From the NCBI RefSeq assembly GCF_011766325.1, contig NZ_BLLG01000001.1, forward strand, positions 62,001-126,000: 64,000 nucleotides of DNA. Direction: 5' to 3'. The position numbers and the translations under genes are program-made. The DNA is from Streptomyces pacificus (GTDB taxonomy: Bacteria; Actinomycetota; Actinomycetes; Streptomycetales; Streptomycetaceae). Positions 34,887 through 45,518 of the stretch are shown here, in pieces. Below the pieces are notes generated by a model. The model did not search any database, was not told where the DNA came from, and saw only the letters and a program-made list of their open reading frames with translations. The stretch's first letter is position 1; every line of letters begins with the position of its first letter.

Positions 34887-35310
34887 GCGTGCGCGGCGCC
34901 TGAGGAGCGCGCGCGGCGCGTCCGGGCTCCGTCGGCGGCGCCTGGAGGCGCGTACGCCGGTGCCCGGGCCCCGTCGCGCTCCCGTGTCTCCTGGCCGTGG
35001 CGAGGGTGGTGCGGTGTCCCTCTTCGGCGGAGTCCGAAGCGGCATGTGTCGTGTGACGTCGCTGGTCGTACTCGTTTTCCTGCCGACGGCGGACGGCCGG
35101 GGCATGCGGCGCCCGGATTCTGGACGAGGTCTTCCGCTGAGCGAACCGGCTTCGCTACTGTCCCCGCACATGAAACGCCCCGTGGCAGCGCCGCCGCGGA
35201 GCGCAGCCGGTGTGCCATGGCCTGCCGGCGGCCTCTCCGTGCGTCGCCGATGGGACCGGTGCCGCTGACCGGGAGAGCGCCGCCGCACTCACCTCGAAGG
35301 AGAGGGCGTC
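34887..35310. other. 424-bp intergenic region
   Basis: No gene supported. Left third is GC-rich inverted words (GGCGCCTGGAGGCGC); the middle (35040-35110) is lower in GC and is probably the promoter of the IclR gene. Confidence 0.5.
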
Positions 35311-35952
35311 GTGACCGCGGAGACCTCCCAGACGCTCGACAGAGGACTGCGTGTCCTCAAACTGCTCGCCGACACCGACCACGGCTTGACCGTGACCGAG
35401 CTGTCCCACCGGCTCGGGGTCAACCGGACCGTCGTCTACCGACTGCTTGCCACGCTCGAGCAACACGCCCTGGTCCGGCGTGACGTGGGAGGCAGGGCCC
35501 GCGTGGGGCTGGGTGTGCTCCGGCTCGGCCGTCAGGTGCACCCGCTGGTCCGGGAGGCGGCGCTCCCGGCGCTGCGCTCCCTCGCCGAGGACATCGGCGC
35601 GACCGCCCATCTCACCCTGGTCGACGGGACGGAGGCGCTCGCGGTGGCGGTCGTCGAACCGACCTGGACGGACTACCACGTGGCGTACCGGGCCGGTTTC
35701 CGGCACCCGCTGGACCGCGGAGCCGCGGGGAAGGCGATCCTCGCCGCACGCCAGGGGAAGCTCGCCGAGCCCTCGTACACCCTCACCCACGGTGAACTGG
35801 AGGCGGGCGCCAGCGGGGCCGCCGCGGCGCTCGTCGGGGTGACCGGGATAGAGGGCAGTGTCGGCGTCGTCATGCTGGCGGACGCGGTCCCCGAGCGGGT
35901 GGGCCCCCGGGTGGTGGACGCGGCACGCGAGATCGCGGACGCACTGCGCTGA
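35311..35952 (+). CDS. IclR-family transcriptional regulator
   Basis: A 213-residue regulator, somewhat shorter than the usual 250. N-terminal winged helix: LDRGLRVLKLLADTDHGLTV, then TELSHRLGVNRTVVYRLLATL. The effector-binding domain follows (DIGATAHLTLVDGTEALAVA, YRAGFRHPLDRGAAGKAIL). GTG 35311 is preceded by GAAGGAGAGGG. The next gene is 46 bp downstream on the same strand. Ligand unknown. Confidence 0.92.
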   Translation: MTAETSQTLDRGLRVLKLLADTDHGLTVTELSHRLGVNRTVVYRLLATLEQHALVRRDVGGRARVGLGVLRLGRQVHPLVREAALPALRSLAEDIGATAHLTLVDGTEALAVAVVEPTWTDYHVAYRAGFRHPLDRGAAGKAILAARQGKLAEPSYTLTHGELEAGASGAAAALVGVTGIEGSVGVVMLADAVPERVGPRVVDAAREIADALR

Positions 35953-35998
35953 ACCGGCGGACGGTGGGGCAGACGAGCCGGACCGATACATTGAGGGG

Positions 35999-36796
35999 GT
36001 GCTCTCCCGTCTCTCGCGTCTCTCCCGCCCCCGGGTTCTCGCCGTCTGCGCCCTGCCCGTCGCCTCGCTGCTCGCGGTCGCGGCGCTCGCGCCGCTGCCG
36101 TTCACCGTGGCCCAGCCCGGGCAGACCACGAACGTGCTGGGGACCGACACGGGCAAGCCGGTGATCACCATCTCCGGAGCACCCGTACGGCAGACCCAGG
36201 GGCAGTTGCGGATGACGACCATCGTGGCGACCGGTCCCTCGGCCGAGGTCGATCTCGGCGACGTGGCGGACGCCTGGGTGCGCAGGGACCGCGCCGTGCT
36301 GCCGCGCGACTCCGTCTACCCCTCCGGGCGGTCGGACGAGGAGATCGAGGAGCACAACACCGCCGAGATGCTGAAGTCCCAGAACAGCGCGGTGGACGCC
36401 GCCCTGGGCTACCTCGGGAAGGACCCCGCGAAGGTGAAGGTCACCCTGCACCTCGCCGATGTCGGCGGCCCGAGCGCCGGACTCCTCTTCTCCCTCGGCA
36501 TCGTGGACAAGCTCGCGGGCGACGGAGCGGGCGGCGATCTCACCGGCGGCCGGAACATCGCGGGTACGGGCACCATCGGCGCCGACGGCAGGGTCGGCGC
36601 GGTCGGCGGGGTGGCGCTGAAGACCCAGGCGGCGGCGCGCGACGGCGCGACCGTGTTCCTCGTTCCCAGGGCCGAGTGCGCCGTGGCCGCGGAGCAGCTG
36701 CCCGAGGGCATGACGTTGATCCCGGTCACCGAGCTGTCGGACGCGGTGTCGTCGCTCAGGGCGCTGCAGAAGGGCGGCGACGTCCCGCGGTGCTGA
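35999..36796 (+). CDS. Secreted/membrane-anchored Lon-like (S16) serine protease, PDZ-less
   Basis: A 265-residue protein with an N-terminal TM anchor (RVLAVCALPVASLLAVAALA) and a C-terminal Lon proteolytic domain: catalytic Ser in GGPSAGLLFSLGI, catalytic Lys in VGGVALKTQAA. Family relatives (YlbL type, about 340 residues) have a PDZ domain between the two parts; here no PDZ GLxxGD-type motif is seen and the spacing is too short. GTG 35999 directly follows GAGGGG, an unusually close binding site, so the start is uncertain. Confidence 0.8.
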   Translation: MLSRLSRLSRPRVLAVCALPVASLLAVAALAPLPFTVAQPGQTTNVLGTDTGKPVITISGAPVRQTQGQLRMTTIVATGPSAEVDLGDVADAWVRRDRAVLPRDSVYPSGRSDEEIEEHNTAEMLKSQNSAVDAALGYLGKDPAKVKVTLHLADVGGPSAGLLFSLGIVDKLAGDGAGGDLTGGRNIAGTGTIGADGRVGAVGGVALKTQAAARDGATVFLVPRAECAVAAEQLPEGMTLIPVTELSDAVSSLRALQKGGDVPRC

Positions 36797-37017
36797 CCGG
36801 CGCGCCGGACGGTGCCGGCTCGCGGTGCCGGAGCGGTGGTGCCGGCCGGTGGCGCCGGGGCCGTGGTGCGGCCCGGCGCGTGGTGCGGCCCCGGTCCGCG
36901 GGGCGGTCCGAGCGCCGCGTCGGTGCGGCGCAGGACGCTGCGCCCCGCGCGTCACGGTGGACCGCATGCCCGATGTCTGCGCGGCCGTGGCACCGTGGCA
37001 CCGTGGGGCGGACCGGG

Positions 37018-37491
37018 TCAGCGGGCGTCCTCCGCTGCCTGCTCCACCAGCGGGATGATCCGCAGCGGTACCGGGTTCTCCATCACGATCGCGGTGGACG
37101 CCCGCACGATGCCGTCGAACCCCACCACCCGGTCGATCACCCGCTGGAGGTCCGCGTTGGACCGCGCGACCAGCCGGCACAGCATGTCGCCGTGGCCGGT
37201 CGTCGTGTGCAGCTCAAGCACTTCGGGAACGGTGGCGAGGTGGGCCCGCACATCGGCCCCCTGCCCCTGCTTGATCTCCAGCGTCGCGAACGCGGTCACC
37301 GGGTAGCCCAGTGCGGACGGGTCTACCTCGGGCCCGAAACCCCGGATGACCCCGTGCGACCGGAGCCGGTCCAGCCGCGCCTGCACGGTGCCGCGCGCGA
37401 CCCCCAAGCGGCGGGACGCCTCCAGCACCCCGATCCTCGGCTCCCGTGCGAGCAGCACGATGAGCCTGCCGTCCAGATGATCGATCGCCAC
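37018..37491 (-). CDS. Lrp/AsnC-family regulator, likely controls hpd
   Basis: A 157-residue regulator. N-terminal HTH: AIDHLDGRLIVLLAREPRIG, then VLEASRRLGVARGTVQARLDRL; C-terminal RAM ligand domain (AFATLEIKQGQGADVRAHLA, ATGHGDMLCRLV). GTG 37491 is used; a longer frame to 37554 would overlap the palindromes. Divergent from hpd; two perfect palindromes lie between. Lrp-family genes at this position are thought to sense aromatic amino acids (inference). Confidence 0.88.
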   Translation of the reverse strand: MAIDHLDGRLIVLLAREPRIGVLEASRRLGVARGTVQARLDRLRSHGVIRGFGPEVDPSALGYPVTAFATLEIKQGQGADVRAHLATVPEVLELHTTTGHGDMLCRLVARSNADLQRVIDRVVGFDGIVRASTAIVMENPVPLRIIPLVEQAAEDAR

Positions 37492-37508
37492 ATCAGCCCC
37501 CTGCGTAG

Positions 37509-38759
<1,251 letters not shown>

Positions 38760-38947
38760 AAAGCCGCGGGGCCTTGGGGCCGTGGGCCGCGCGGCCCCGC
38801 CGTCCGGGCCCCACCCACCAGCCGGCGACCGGTCGCTTGCCGGCCGCCGGCCGCCGGCCGCCGGCCGTTTCCCGTTTCCCGGCGCCCGGTGCCCGGCGCC
38901 CGGCGACGGCCCGTGCCCGGTGGCGGGATCCGTCTGGTCGTCCCCGG

Positions 38948-40636
38948 CTACCGGGCGTCGCCGGCTTCCCGGGGTTCCCGAGTCTCCCCGGCCTCCCGGG
39001 AGTCGCGTTCGCGGGGCCGGGGCGACCCGGAGTCGCCCGGCCCGGGCGGGGAGTCCTCGTCCCTGTCACGCGGGGCCCGCTCATCGGCGTCCGCGGTGCG
39101 TTCGCCGTCCTCCGCCGGGTCGCGATCCGCGGTGCGTTCGCCGTCCTCCGCCGGGTCGCGATCCGCGGTGCGTTCGCCGTCCTCCGCCGTCTCGCCGCCC
39201 TCCGGCGGCAGGTCCCCGCCCGTCGCCCACGGCTCGCCCTCGACATCGGCGGGACCGCCCGGAGGGGGGTCGCCCAGCACCGAGACCGCCCGCTGCGCCC
39301 GAGGCACCAGGAGCGGCGAGAAGTACGGGTTCAGGCGCAACGCCTCCCGCAGGTGCCGGCGGGCCGGGCCGTCCCGGCCGAGCGCGCGCTCGATCTCCCC
39401 CCGGTGGTAGAGGGACAGCGCGCTGCGGAGCCCGGGAGCCGTCGCCCGCTTCAGGTACTTCAGCCCTTCCTCCGTCCTCCCCGCCCGGTGCAGCGCCCAC
39501 CCCAGAGCGTCCGAGACGTGCGCACTGCGGTGCCCCCGCTTCCACTCCAGGGCGAGGCGCCGCACCGCGGAGTCCGCCTGCCCGTGGTCCGCCTCGTACC
39601 GTGCCAGCGTCAGCTCCTCGCTCACCCCGTACTTCCGGGCCTTCGCGGCCAGCCTGCGCACCTTCTCGTAGTGCGCGCGGGCCTCGCCCGGCATCCCCAG
39701 CGACTCGTACAGCTCGCCCGCCCGCAGCGCGTACTCGGGCAGCGGCGCCCGCTCGATGGCCGCCTGGTAGTCCCGCAGCGCGTCGTCCGTGCGCCCGAGC
39801 GCCGCCGAGGCCCGGCCCCGCCCCGCCAGGGAGGGGTGATGGCCCGACTCCAGCCGCAGCGCCGTGTCGAAGTACGCGGCCGCCCGCCCCGGCTCGCCCC
39901 GCTCCCAGGCCAGCTCGCCGAGCCGGTACAGCGCCCGGGCCCGTTCCGTCCCGCCGCCCGACCGCGACACCGCCTCGTCGGCCAGCGCCTCCGCGTCCTC
40001 GTACCGGCCGTTGTCGCGGTGGACCTGGGAGCCCCGCAGCAGGGTCTGCACGGTGCGGGGCCGCAGCTCCTCCAGTGTGTGCAGGGCCTTCGCGGCCGCC
40101 GCGTAGGAGCCGAGTCCGCTGTACGCGTCGATCAGCGCCGGATACGCCGTCCACTGCTCCGGCGACCTCGCCCGGACGCTCTCGGCCCAGCGTCTGGCCG
40201 AGGCGAAGTCCCGCCGGGCGTTCGCCAGCGCCGCCATCGCCACCTGGGCGTCCGCGTTGCCCTTCTCGCCGGGCAGCGCCTCCAGCGAACGCCGCAGCGC
40301 CCTCTCCGCGCGCCCGAAGTCCGTGCGGTCGCCGAGCAGCGCCCCCTGCGCCAGATAGGCCGAGCCCAGCACCGCCCACGGCAGATGGCCGCCTGCCTTC
40401 CCCGCCGGCCGCTGCTCCTGGGCGGCGATCAGCGCCGACAGCTCCCCGGCCGACAGGGCGGCCCCGGGGCCCTCCGCCAGCACGGTCCGGGCCGCCGGCC
40501 CCGGAGCGGGCGGCGGCTGCCGGTCGTCCCGGCCCGTACCGGCGACCACGATGCCGGTGGCGACCGCCCCGGCGACCAGCGAGGCGATCACGGCGTTCCT
40601 GGTCAGTGGCGCGCATCGCTTCCTCATGGCGCTCAC
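38948..40636 (-). CDS. TPR-repeat protein with N-terminal membrane anchor
   Basis: A 562-residue protein. GTG 40636 has GGAGG upstream; then VSAMRKRCAPL and a TM/signal anchor (AVIASLVAGAVATGIVVAG). About residues 90-440 are tandem TPR units (ADRRDFASARRWAESV, YEDAEALADEAV, AAAYFDTALRLESG, GEARAHYEKVRRLA). Family conserved in Streptomyces; role unknown, perhaps a scaffold. Odd C-terminus: about 12-residue unit ADRDPAEDGERT is repeated, encoded by 36-bp direct repeats (39091-39126, 39127-39162, partial 39163-39189). Confidence 0.82.
   Translation of the reverse strand: MSAMRKRCAPLTRNAVIASLVAGAVATGIVVAGTGRDDRQPPPAPGPAARTVLAEGPGAALSAGELSALIAAQEQRPAGKAGGHLPWAVLGSAYLAQGALLGDRTDFGRAERALRRSLEALPGEKGNADAQVAMAALANARRDFASARRWAESVRARSPEQWTAYPALIDAYSGLGSYAAAAKALHTLEELRPRTVQTLLRGSQVHRDNGRYEDAEALADEAVSRSGGGTERARALYRLGELAWERGEPGRAAAYFDTALRLESGHHPSLAGRGRASAALGRTDDALRDYQAAIERAPLPEYALRAGELYESLGMPGEARAHYEKVRRLAAKARKYGVSEELTLARYEADHGQADSAVRRLALEWKRGHRSAHVSDALGWALHRAGRTEEGLKYLKRATAPGLRSALSLYHRGEIERALGRDGPARRHLREALRLNPYFSPLLVPRAQRAVSVLGDPPPGGPADVEGEPWATGGDLPPEGGETAEDGERTADRDPAEDGERTADRDPAEDGERTADADERAPRDRDEDSPPGPGDSGSPRPRERDSREAGETREPREAGDAR
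39091..39189 (-). repeat. 36-bp coding tandem repeat in the TPR gene
   Basis: Units 39091-39126 and 39127-39162 are identical; 39163-39189 is a partial third. Encodes (A)DRDPAEDGERT. In-frame, so length changes would only lengthen or shorten the acidic tail. Confidence 0.93.
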
Positions 40637-40735
40637 TGTGCGCCACCTCCGGTCGCGCACGAAGTGCCCACCCGGCGGAGCGACGCGGGTCGCCGGTGGG
40701 TTCACACCGATGGCCCCCGGTGCCAATCTGGGATC

Positions 40736-42103
40736 ATGGACGCTCTCCTCTCCCGGCTCGGTGAGAACCTCCCGCCCGAAGCCCTGATCACCGACCCCGA
40801 CGTCACGGCCTCGTACCGCAACGACATGGCGAGCTTCTGCGACGCCGGCACCCCGGCCGCCGTGGTCCTGCCGCGCACCGTCGAGCAGGTCCGGCACGTG
40901 ATGCGGACCGCGACCGAACTGCGCGTCCCCGTCGTACCGCAGGGGGCTCGCACGGGACTGTCCGGTGGCGCCAACGCCTCCGACGGCTGCATCGTCCTCT
41001 CCCTCGTCAGGATGGACCGCATCCTGGAGATCAGCCCGGTCGACCGGATCGCCGTCGTGGAGCCCGGCGTCGTCAACGCCGTGCTGTCACGCGCCGTCGG
41101 CGAGTACGGGCTGTACTACCCGCCGGACCCGTCCAGCTGGGAGACGTGCACCATCGGCGGCAACATCGGCACCGCCTCGGGCGGACTGTGCTGTGTCAAG
41201 TACGGCGTCACCGCCGAGTACGTCCTCGGCCTCGAGGTCGTCCTCGCCGACGGAAGGCTCCTCAGCACCGGCCGCCGCACCGCCAAGGGCGTCGCGGGCT
41301 ACGACCTCACCCGCCTGTTCGTCGGCTCGGAGGGGAGCCTGGGCGTCGTCGTCAAAGCCGTGCTCGCGCTGCGCCCGAAGCCGCCCCGGCAGCTCGTCCT
41401 CGCCGCCGAGTTCCCGTCGGCCGCCACCGCCTGCGACGCCGTCTGCGCGATCATGGAACGCGGCCACACCCCGTCGCTGCTGGAGATCATGGACCGCACG
41501 ACCATCCGGGCCGTCAACGCGATGGCGCAGATGGGCCTTCCGGACACGACCGAGGCGCTGCTCCTCGCCGCATTCGACACCGCCGACCCCGGACCGGACC
41601 TCGCCGCCGCCGGCGAGCTGTGCGCGGCGGCCGGGGCCACCCAGGTCGTCCCCGCCGAGGACGAGGGCGAGTCCGAGCTGCTCCTGCAGGCCCGCCGGCT
41701 GTCGCTGACCGCCCTGGAGGCCGTCAAGACCGCGACGATGATCGACGACGTCTGCGTGCCGCGTTCCCGGCTCGCCGAGATGATCGACGGCACCGCGGAC
41801 ATCGCGGCGAAGTACGACCTCACCATCGGCGTCTGCGCCCACGCGGGGGACGGCAACACCCACCCGGTCGTCTGCTTCGACCACCGCGATCCCGGTGAAT
41901 CGGCCCGTGCCCGCGAGTCGTTCGACGAGATCATGGCCCTTGGACTGGGACTCGGCGGCACGATCACCGGTGAACACGGGGTGGGCGTACTGAAGAAGGA
42001 GTGGCTCGCCCGCGAACTGGGACCCGTGGGAGTGGAGTTGCAGCAGGCCGTCAAGAACGCCTTCGACCCGCTCGGCATCCTCAACCCCGGCAAGCTGTTC
42101 TGA
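40736..42103 (+). CDS. FAD-binding oxidase, glycolate/lactate dehydrogenase (GlcD) type
   Basis: A 455-residue flavoprotein. The PCMH FAD domain is marked by VPVVPQGARTGLSGGANAS and the Gly-rich IGGNIGTASGGLCC; the C-terminal cap includes ICAHAGDGNTHP and GTITGEHGVGVLKKEWL, both GlcD/DLD hallmarks (His of GEHGVG included). Oxidises 2-hydroxy acids; the substrate is unproven, and GlcE/GlcF partners are not adjacent. ATG 40736. Divergent from the TPR gene. Confidence 0.9.
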   Translation: MDALLSRLGENLPPEALITDPDVTASYRNDMASFCDAGTPAAVVLPRTVEQVRHVMRTATELRVPVVPQGARTGLSGGANASDGCIVLSLVRMDRILEISPVDRIAVVEPGVVNAVLSRAVGEYGLYYPPDPSSWETCTIGGNIGTASGGLCCVKYGVTAEYVLGLEVVLADGRLLSTGRRTAKGVAGYDLTRLFVGSEGSLGVVVKAVLALRPKPPRQLVLAAEFPSAATACDAVCAIMERGHTPSLLEIMDRTTIRAVNAMAQMGLPDTTEALLLAAFDTADPGPDLAAAGELCAAAGATQVVPAEDEGESELLLQARRLSLTALEAVKTATMIDDVCVPRSRLAEMIDGTADIAAKYDLTIGVCAHAGDGNTHPVVCFDHRDPGESARARESFDEIMALGLGLGGTITGEHGVGVLKKEWLARELGPVGVELQQAVKNAFDPLGILNPGKLF

Positions 42104-42199
42104 GAACCGCCCCGCGAGTCCCGGCGGGTGCCTGCCCCCCCCGGGCCGGCCAGGCGTCCCCGCCCCCCCAAGCCGCCGGGTGTCCGACGGCCGGCCCCG

Positions 42200-42697
42200 C
42201 TACGTCTCGCCGTCCTTCGGTTCCTCCGGGGCCTGGGTGCCGTCGCCGCCGAGGGCGGGGGAGTGGCCGCCGCACCCGTCGGCCGGGGCGGGCGCGAGCA
42301 GCTCCGCCAACTCCGCCTCGAAGCACGGGTTCTCCGCCTCCGTCCCGGGCGGAACGGCCCGCAGGGTCCGCTCGAGCCACGCCGACACCTGTGCGGACGG
42401 GGCTTCGAGGAGGGCGTCGCCGTCCGGTGAACTCAGGGCTATTCGGATGGCGTTGCGCCCGTCCTCCCTCGCCGGCCAGACCCTGACATCCCCCTCCCCG
42501 CACGCCCGGAAGACCCCCTCCACCAGCAGCGCGCGCGCGAACGTCCAGTGCACGGGACGCTCGGAGCCGATGTGGAAGGTGATGTGCACGGCGTACGCGT
42601 CGTCCCCCCGGTAGGTGAGCCTGGCCGGCACCGGGACACTGCGCTCGGGCGACAGGACCAGCTTGAGCTCCAGCTCGCGTTCCACCACGGTGTCCAT
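42200..42697 (-). CDS. ssgG: SsgA-like sporulation/cell-division regulator (SALP)
   Basis: A 165-residue SALP: ELELKLVLSPERSVPVPARL, then YAVHITFHIGSERPVHWTFAR, LLVEGVFRACGEGDVRVWPA and DALLEAPSAQVSAWLERTL. These small actinomycete proteins help place septa in aerial hyphae. Position next to RDD proteins and before the M6 protease matches SsgG (SCO2924) in S. coelicolor; the other SALPs lie elsewhere. ATG 42697. C-terminus is Gly/Ala-rich and differs from other family members. Confidence 0.82.
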   Translation of the reverse strand: MDTVVERELELKLVLSPERSVPVPARLTYRGDDAYAVHITFHIGSERPVHWTFARALLVEGVFRACGEGDVRVWPAREDGRNAIRIALSSPDGDALLEAPSAQVSAWLERTLRAVPPGTEAENPCFEAELAELLAPAPADGCGGHSPALGGDGTQAPEEPKDGET

Positions 42698-43040
42698 GAG
42701 GCTGCGACTTCCTTTCCTGTCCTGGCACGAGGCCCCGGAGCGGGCCACACAGGGGAAGAGCGCCGTCCCCGCCGACTATTACGCGACTTCCGCCACCAAC
42801 CTCTCAGCGAAGGGGCGTACGGTCGCCCGGTACGGCGGAGTGTTACCGGAAAGTGGGCCTTGCGCCGGGACGGGCCCGGTAAGGGGCGGTGGTCTGATAG
42901 ATGTGGACCCTTGAATCCACTGAATCCACTGCATCCACCCCCTCGGCGAACCTGACAAGCCTCCCCGACCCTCGAGACCCCCGACCGGCCTTGACGACCC
43001 CCGACCAACCTCGATGTCTTCCAGGAGATACGGGACCACG
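42698..43040. other. 343-bp intergenic region, divergent promoters
   Basis: No gene seen. Divergent space between the SALP gene and the RDD protein. Repeated GAATCCACT words at 42911-42940 are notable. Confidence 0.55.
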
Positions 43041-44531
43041 GTGATGAGCGCCCCCACCCCGGCAACCGGCGACGGCAGCCCCACCCCTGGCTACTACCCC
43101 GATCCGTCCATCCCGGGCTACGTCCGGTACTGGAACGGTACGGCGTGGGTGCCGGGCACCAGCCGTCCGGCGCCCAAGGACGGCGAGACGATGCCGGCGT
43201 CGCCGCCCTCCGCGCACGCGGCCTCCGCGCCGCCCCCGGCGGCGCCCGCCCCCCATGCTCCGGCGGTCGAGGAGACCGGCCCCGTCTTTCTGGACGAGCA
43301 CCCGGAGCCGTCCGCCGGCTGGCAGGCCGACGCCTCGCGGCAGAGCGGCTTCGGCGGCGACCGCGACCGCCGGGTCTCCTGGGGCGCACCGGGGGACCCC
43401 CGCCCCGGGGGCCCCCCGGGCTCCGGAGCTGATGCCTCGGCACCGGTCGCGGGCCAGGCCTGGGACCGGCCGGGCGCCACGGCACAGGGCCCGGACGCCG
43501 GTGGCGCGGCCGCGCCGGGAGGCGACGGCGGGGGACACCCCGGGGTCCGGTTCGACCGGCCGGACGGCCGCCCGGCCCTCGACGACGGGGACCCGGAGCC
43601 GTCGGGCACCGGGACGGACCCGACCGGCGGCGCGCTGCCCGGCGTGCGCAGTGTCGGCGGGCCCCCCGGGCGGCCCGAGCGGCCGGGGCCCGACGGAGCC
43701 GACGCGATCCGGTACCCGCAGCCGCAGCCCGGTACGTCGCCCGCCGAGGGCGCCATGACGACCCGTACGATGACGCCTTCCGCGCAGCCGGCGCCTGCAC
43801 CGGCCGAGGACCCCGCCCAGGCGCCGCCGCAGCGGCAGGCTCGGCAGCCGTCGCCTCCCGCACAGCGGTCGCCGCGGTCTCGCCGGCCGGCGGAGCAGCA
43901 GCCCCCCGCTTCGCGGGAGTCGGGCGGCGGGTCCGCGTCCTGGGAGCAGCAGGTCCATCGGCCGGCGCGGCCGGCGGAGGAGCCGCCCGTCGTTCCCTGG
44001 AAGCCCCCGGTGAGCGATCCGTTCCTGCTGGCAGCCCAGGCCCAGGCCGCGGCCCGGCCCGCCGCGATCGGCAGGCGCTTCGCCGCCCGGCTGTTCGACA
44101 CCGCCGTGCTGGGCGCACTGGTCGCCGCCGCGACGTATCCGTTCGTCTCCGCCGCGCTGACGCACATCGACGAGAAGATCGAGGCGGCGAAGCTGACCGG
44201 GGAGACGGTGACCGTCTGGCTGATCGACGGCACCACCGGCTTCCACCTCGGTCTCTCGCTCGTCACGATGCTGGTGCTCGGCACGCTCTACGAGGCGCTG
44301 CCGACGGCCAGGTGGGGGCACACGCCCGGCAAGAAACTGCTGGGGCTGCAGGTGCGGGACATCGAGTCGCACGAGCCGCCGTCGTTCGTGGCGGCCCTGC
44401 TGCGCTGGCTGGTGCACGGCCTCCTCGGGGTCCTGGTCGTCGGCGTCCTCAATGTGCTGTGGTGCCTGTTCGACCGCCCATGGCGGCAGTGCTGGCACGA
44501 CAAGGCGGCGCACACGTTCGTGGCAGGTTGA
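43041..44531 (+). CDS. RDD membrane protein with N-terminal DUF2510 domain
   Basis: About 496 residues. Begins with a DUF2510 domain (PGYYPDPSIPGYVRYWNGTA; WNGTAWxP signature). The middle (about 60-320) is Pro/Gly/Glu-rich and disordered. The C-terminal third is an RDD domain with four TM segments: AIGRRFAARLFDTAVLGALV, WGHTPGKKLLGLQVRD. GTG 43041 or ATG 43044, with AGGAGAT 13-15 bp before. Function unknown; its tandem neighbour is another RDD protein. Confidence 0.82.
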   Translation: MMSAPTPATGDGSPTPGYYPDPSIPGYVRYWNGTAWVPGTSRPAPKDGETMPASPPSAHAASAPPPAAPAPHAPAVEETGPVFLDEHPEPSAGWQADASRQSGFGGDRDRRVSWGAPGDPRPGGPPGSGADASAPVAGQAWDRPGATAQGPDAGGAAAPGGDGGGHPGVRFDRPDGRPALDDGDPEPSGTGTDPTGGALPGVRSVGGPPGRPERPGPDGADAIRYPQPQPGTSPAEGAMTTRTMTPSAQPAPAPAEDPAQAPPQRQARQPSPPAQRSPRSRRPAEQQPPASRESGGGSASWEQQVHRPARPAEEPPVVPWKPPVSDPFLLAAQAQAAARPAAIGRRFAARLFDTAVLGALVAAATYPFVSAALTHIDEKIEAAKLTGETVTVWLIDGTTGFHLGLSLVTMLVLGTLYEALPTARWGHTPGKKLLGLQVRDIESHEPPSFVAALLRWLVHGLLGVLVVGVLNVLWCLFDRPWRQCWHDKAAHTFVAG

Positions 44532-44580
44532 CGGCTCACGGCTCGTGGGTCCTGGCCGCCCTCTCCGCGGCCTCGGCTCC

Positions 44581-44644
44581 GTCGAGCCCGTCGAGCCCGT
44601 CGAGCCCGTCGAGCCCGCCGAACCCGTCGAGCCCGTCGAGCCCG
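44581..44644. repeat. 9-bp tandem repeat GTCGAGCCC
   Basis: Four exact copies, then GCCGAACCC and two more, between the two RDD genes. Non-coding on the gene strand. Confidence 0.9.
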
Positions 44645-44735
44645 CCGGTCACCTTGAGTTACTCGAGCCCCTCCTCGTCCCTCGAACGGCTCCCGAGGCG
44701 TTGCGGGGCCCGGTGCGGCGGGGTGCACTGCCCCC

Positions 44736-45518
44736 ATGAGCAACGACCCGCCGCCCGAGGACGACCCGTTCCGCAAGAGGCCCCAGGAGCCGCAGCAGGG
44801 GCCCCAAGAGCCGCAGGGGCCCACGCCCCCCGGGGAGCCGCCGCCGGGCGAGGGCCCCCGCGGCGCGCCCCCTCCCGGTGGCGGCGGCCCCTACGGCACC
44901 CCGCCCCCCGGCGGAGGACCGCACGGTTCCCCGCCGCCCGGTGCTTCCCCGCCGCCCGGGGCCGGCTCGCCCTACGGCACCCCGCCTCCGCCGTACGATT
45001 CGCACGCGTACGGCGGCGACCCCTATGGCGGCGGTGATCCGCTGCACGGAATGCCCCCGATGGCCGACTCCGCCAAGCGCATCCTCGCGCGTGTCGTCGA
45101 CTGGCTGATCGTCGGCATCCCGCTGCTGTTCATCGGCATCCCGTTCGGGATCTACCGCGGGGTCGCGGCGGGCGGGGGATTCGGCGACTGGGTGGCCGAC
45201 GGCGGCACCGGCGGGTGGGTGTTCCAGATCATCGCGATCGTCGCGTTCGTCGGCTACGAGACCCTGATGGTGCGCAGGTCGGGCCAGACGCTGGGCAAGA
45301 AGCTCATGAAGATGCGGGTGGCGATGCTCAACGACGGGAGCACGCCCGACACCGGATCGTCCCTGACCCGTGCCGTGGTGCTCTGGCTGCCGCAGCTCAT
45401 CTGCTGCCCGTGCCTGTGGCCGCTGCTTCTGCTGGTCTTCATCCTGGTGGACAAGCCGTTCAAGCAGGGCCTGCACGACAAGGCCGCCAAGACGGTGGTG
45501 GTGTCAACGGCGCCCTGA
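44736..45518 (+). CDS. RDD-domain membrane protein
   Basis: A 260-residue protein. Residues 1-105 are Pro/Gly-rich (PPPGEGPRG, PYGTPPPGGGPHG repeats); the RDD domain follows: SAKRILARVVDWLIVGIPLL, ETLMVRRSGQTLGKKLMKMR, LPQLICCPCLWPLLLLVFIL. ATG 44736 begins MSNDPPPEDDPF. Likely a paralogue of the previous gene. Function unknown. Confidence 0.86.
   Translation: MSNDPPPEDDPFRKRPQEPQQGPQEPQGPTPPGEPPPGEGPRGAPPPGGGGPYGTPPPGGGPHGSPPPGASPPPGAGSPYGTPPPPYDSHAYGGDPYGGGDPLHGMPPMADSAKRILARVVDWLIVGIPLLFIGIPFGIYRGVAAGGGFGDWVADGGTGGWVFQIIAIVAFVGYETLMVRRSGQTLGKKLMKMRVAMLNDGSTPDTGSSLTRAVVLWLPQLICCPCLWPLLLLVFILVDKPFKQGLHDKAAKTVVVSTAP

Noticed and set aside
38782..40764. 660-residue plus-strand Pro/Arg-rich frame opposite the TPR gene
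   Set aside because: The minus strand carries clear TPR units, a signal anchor and a good ribosome binding site.
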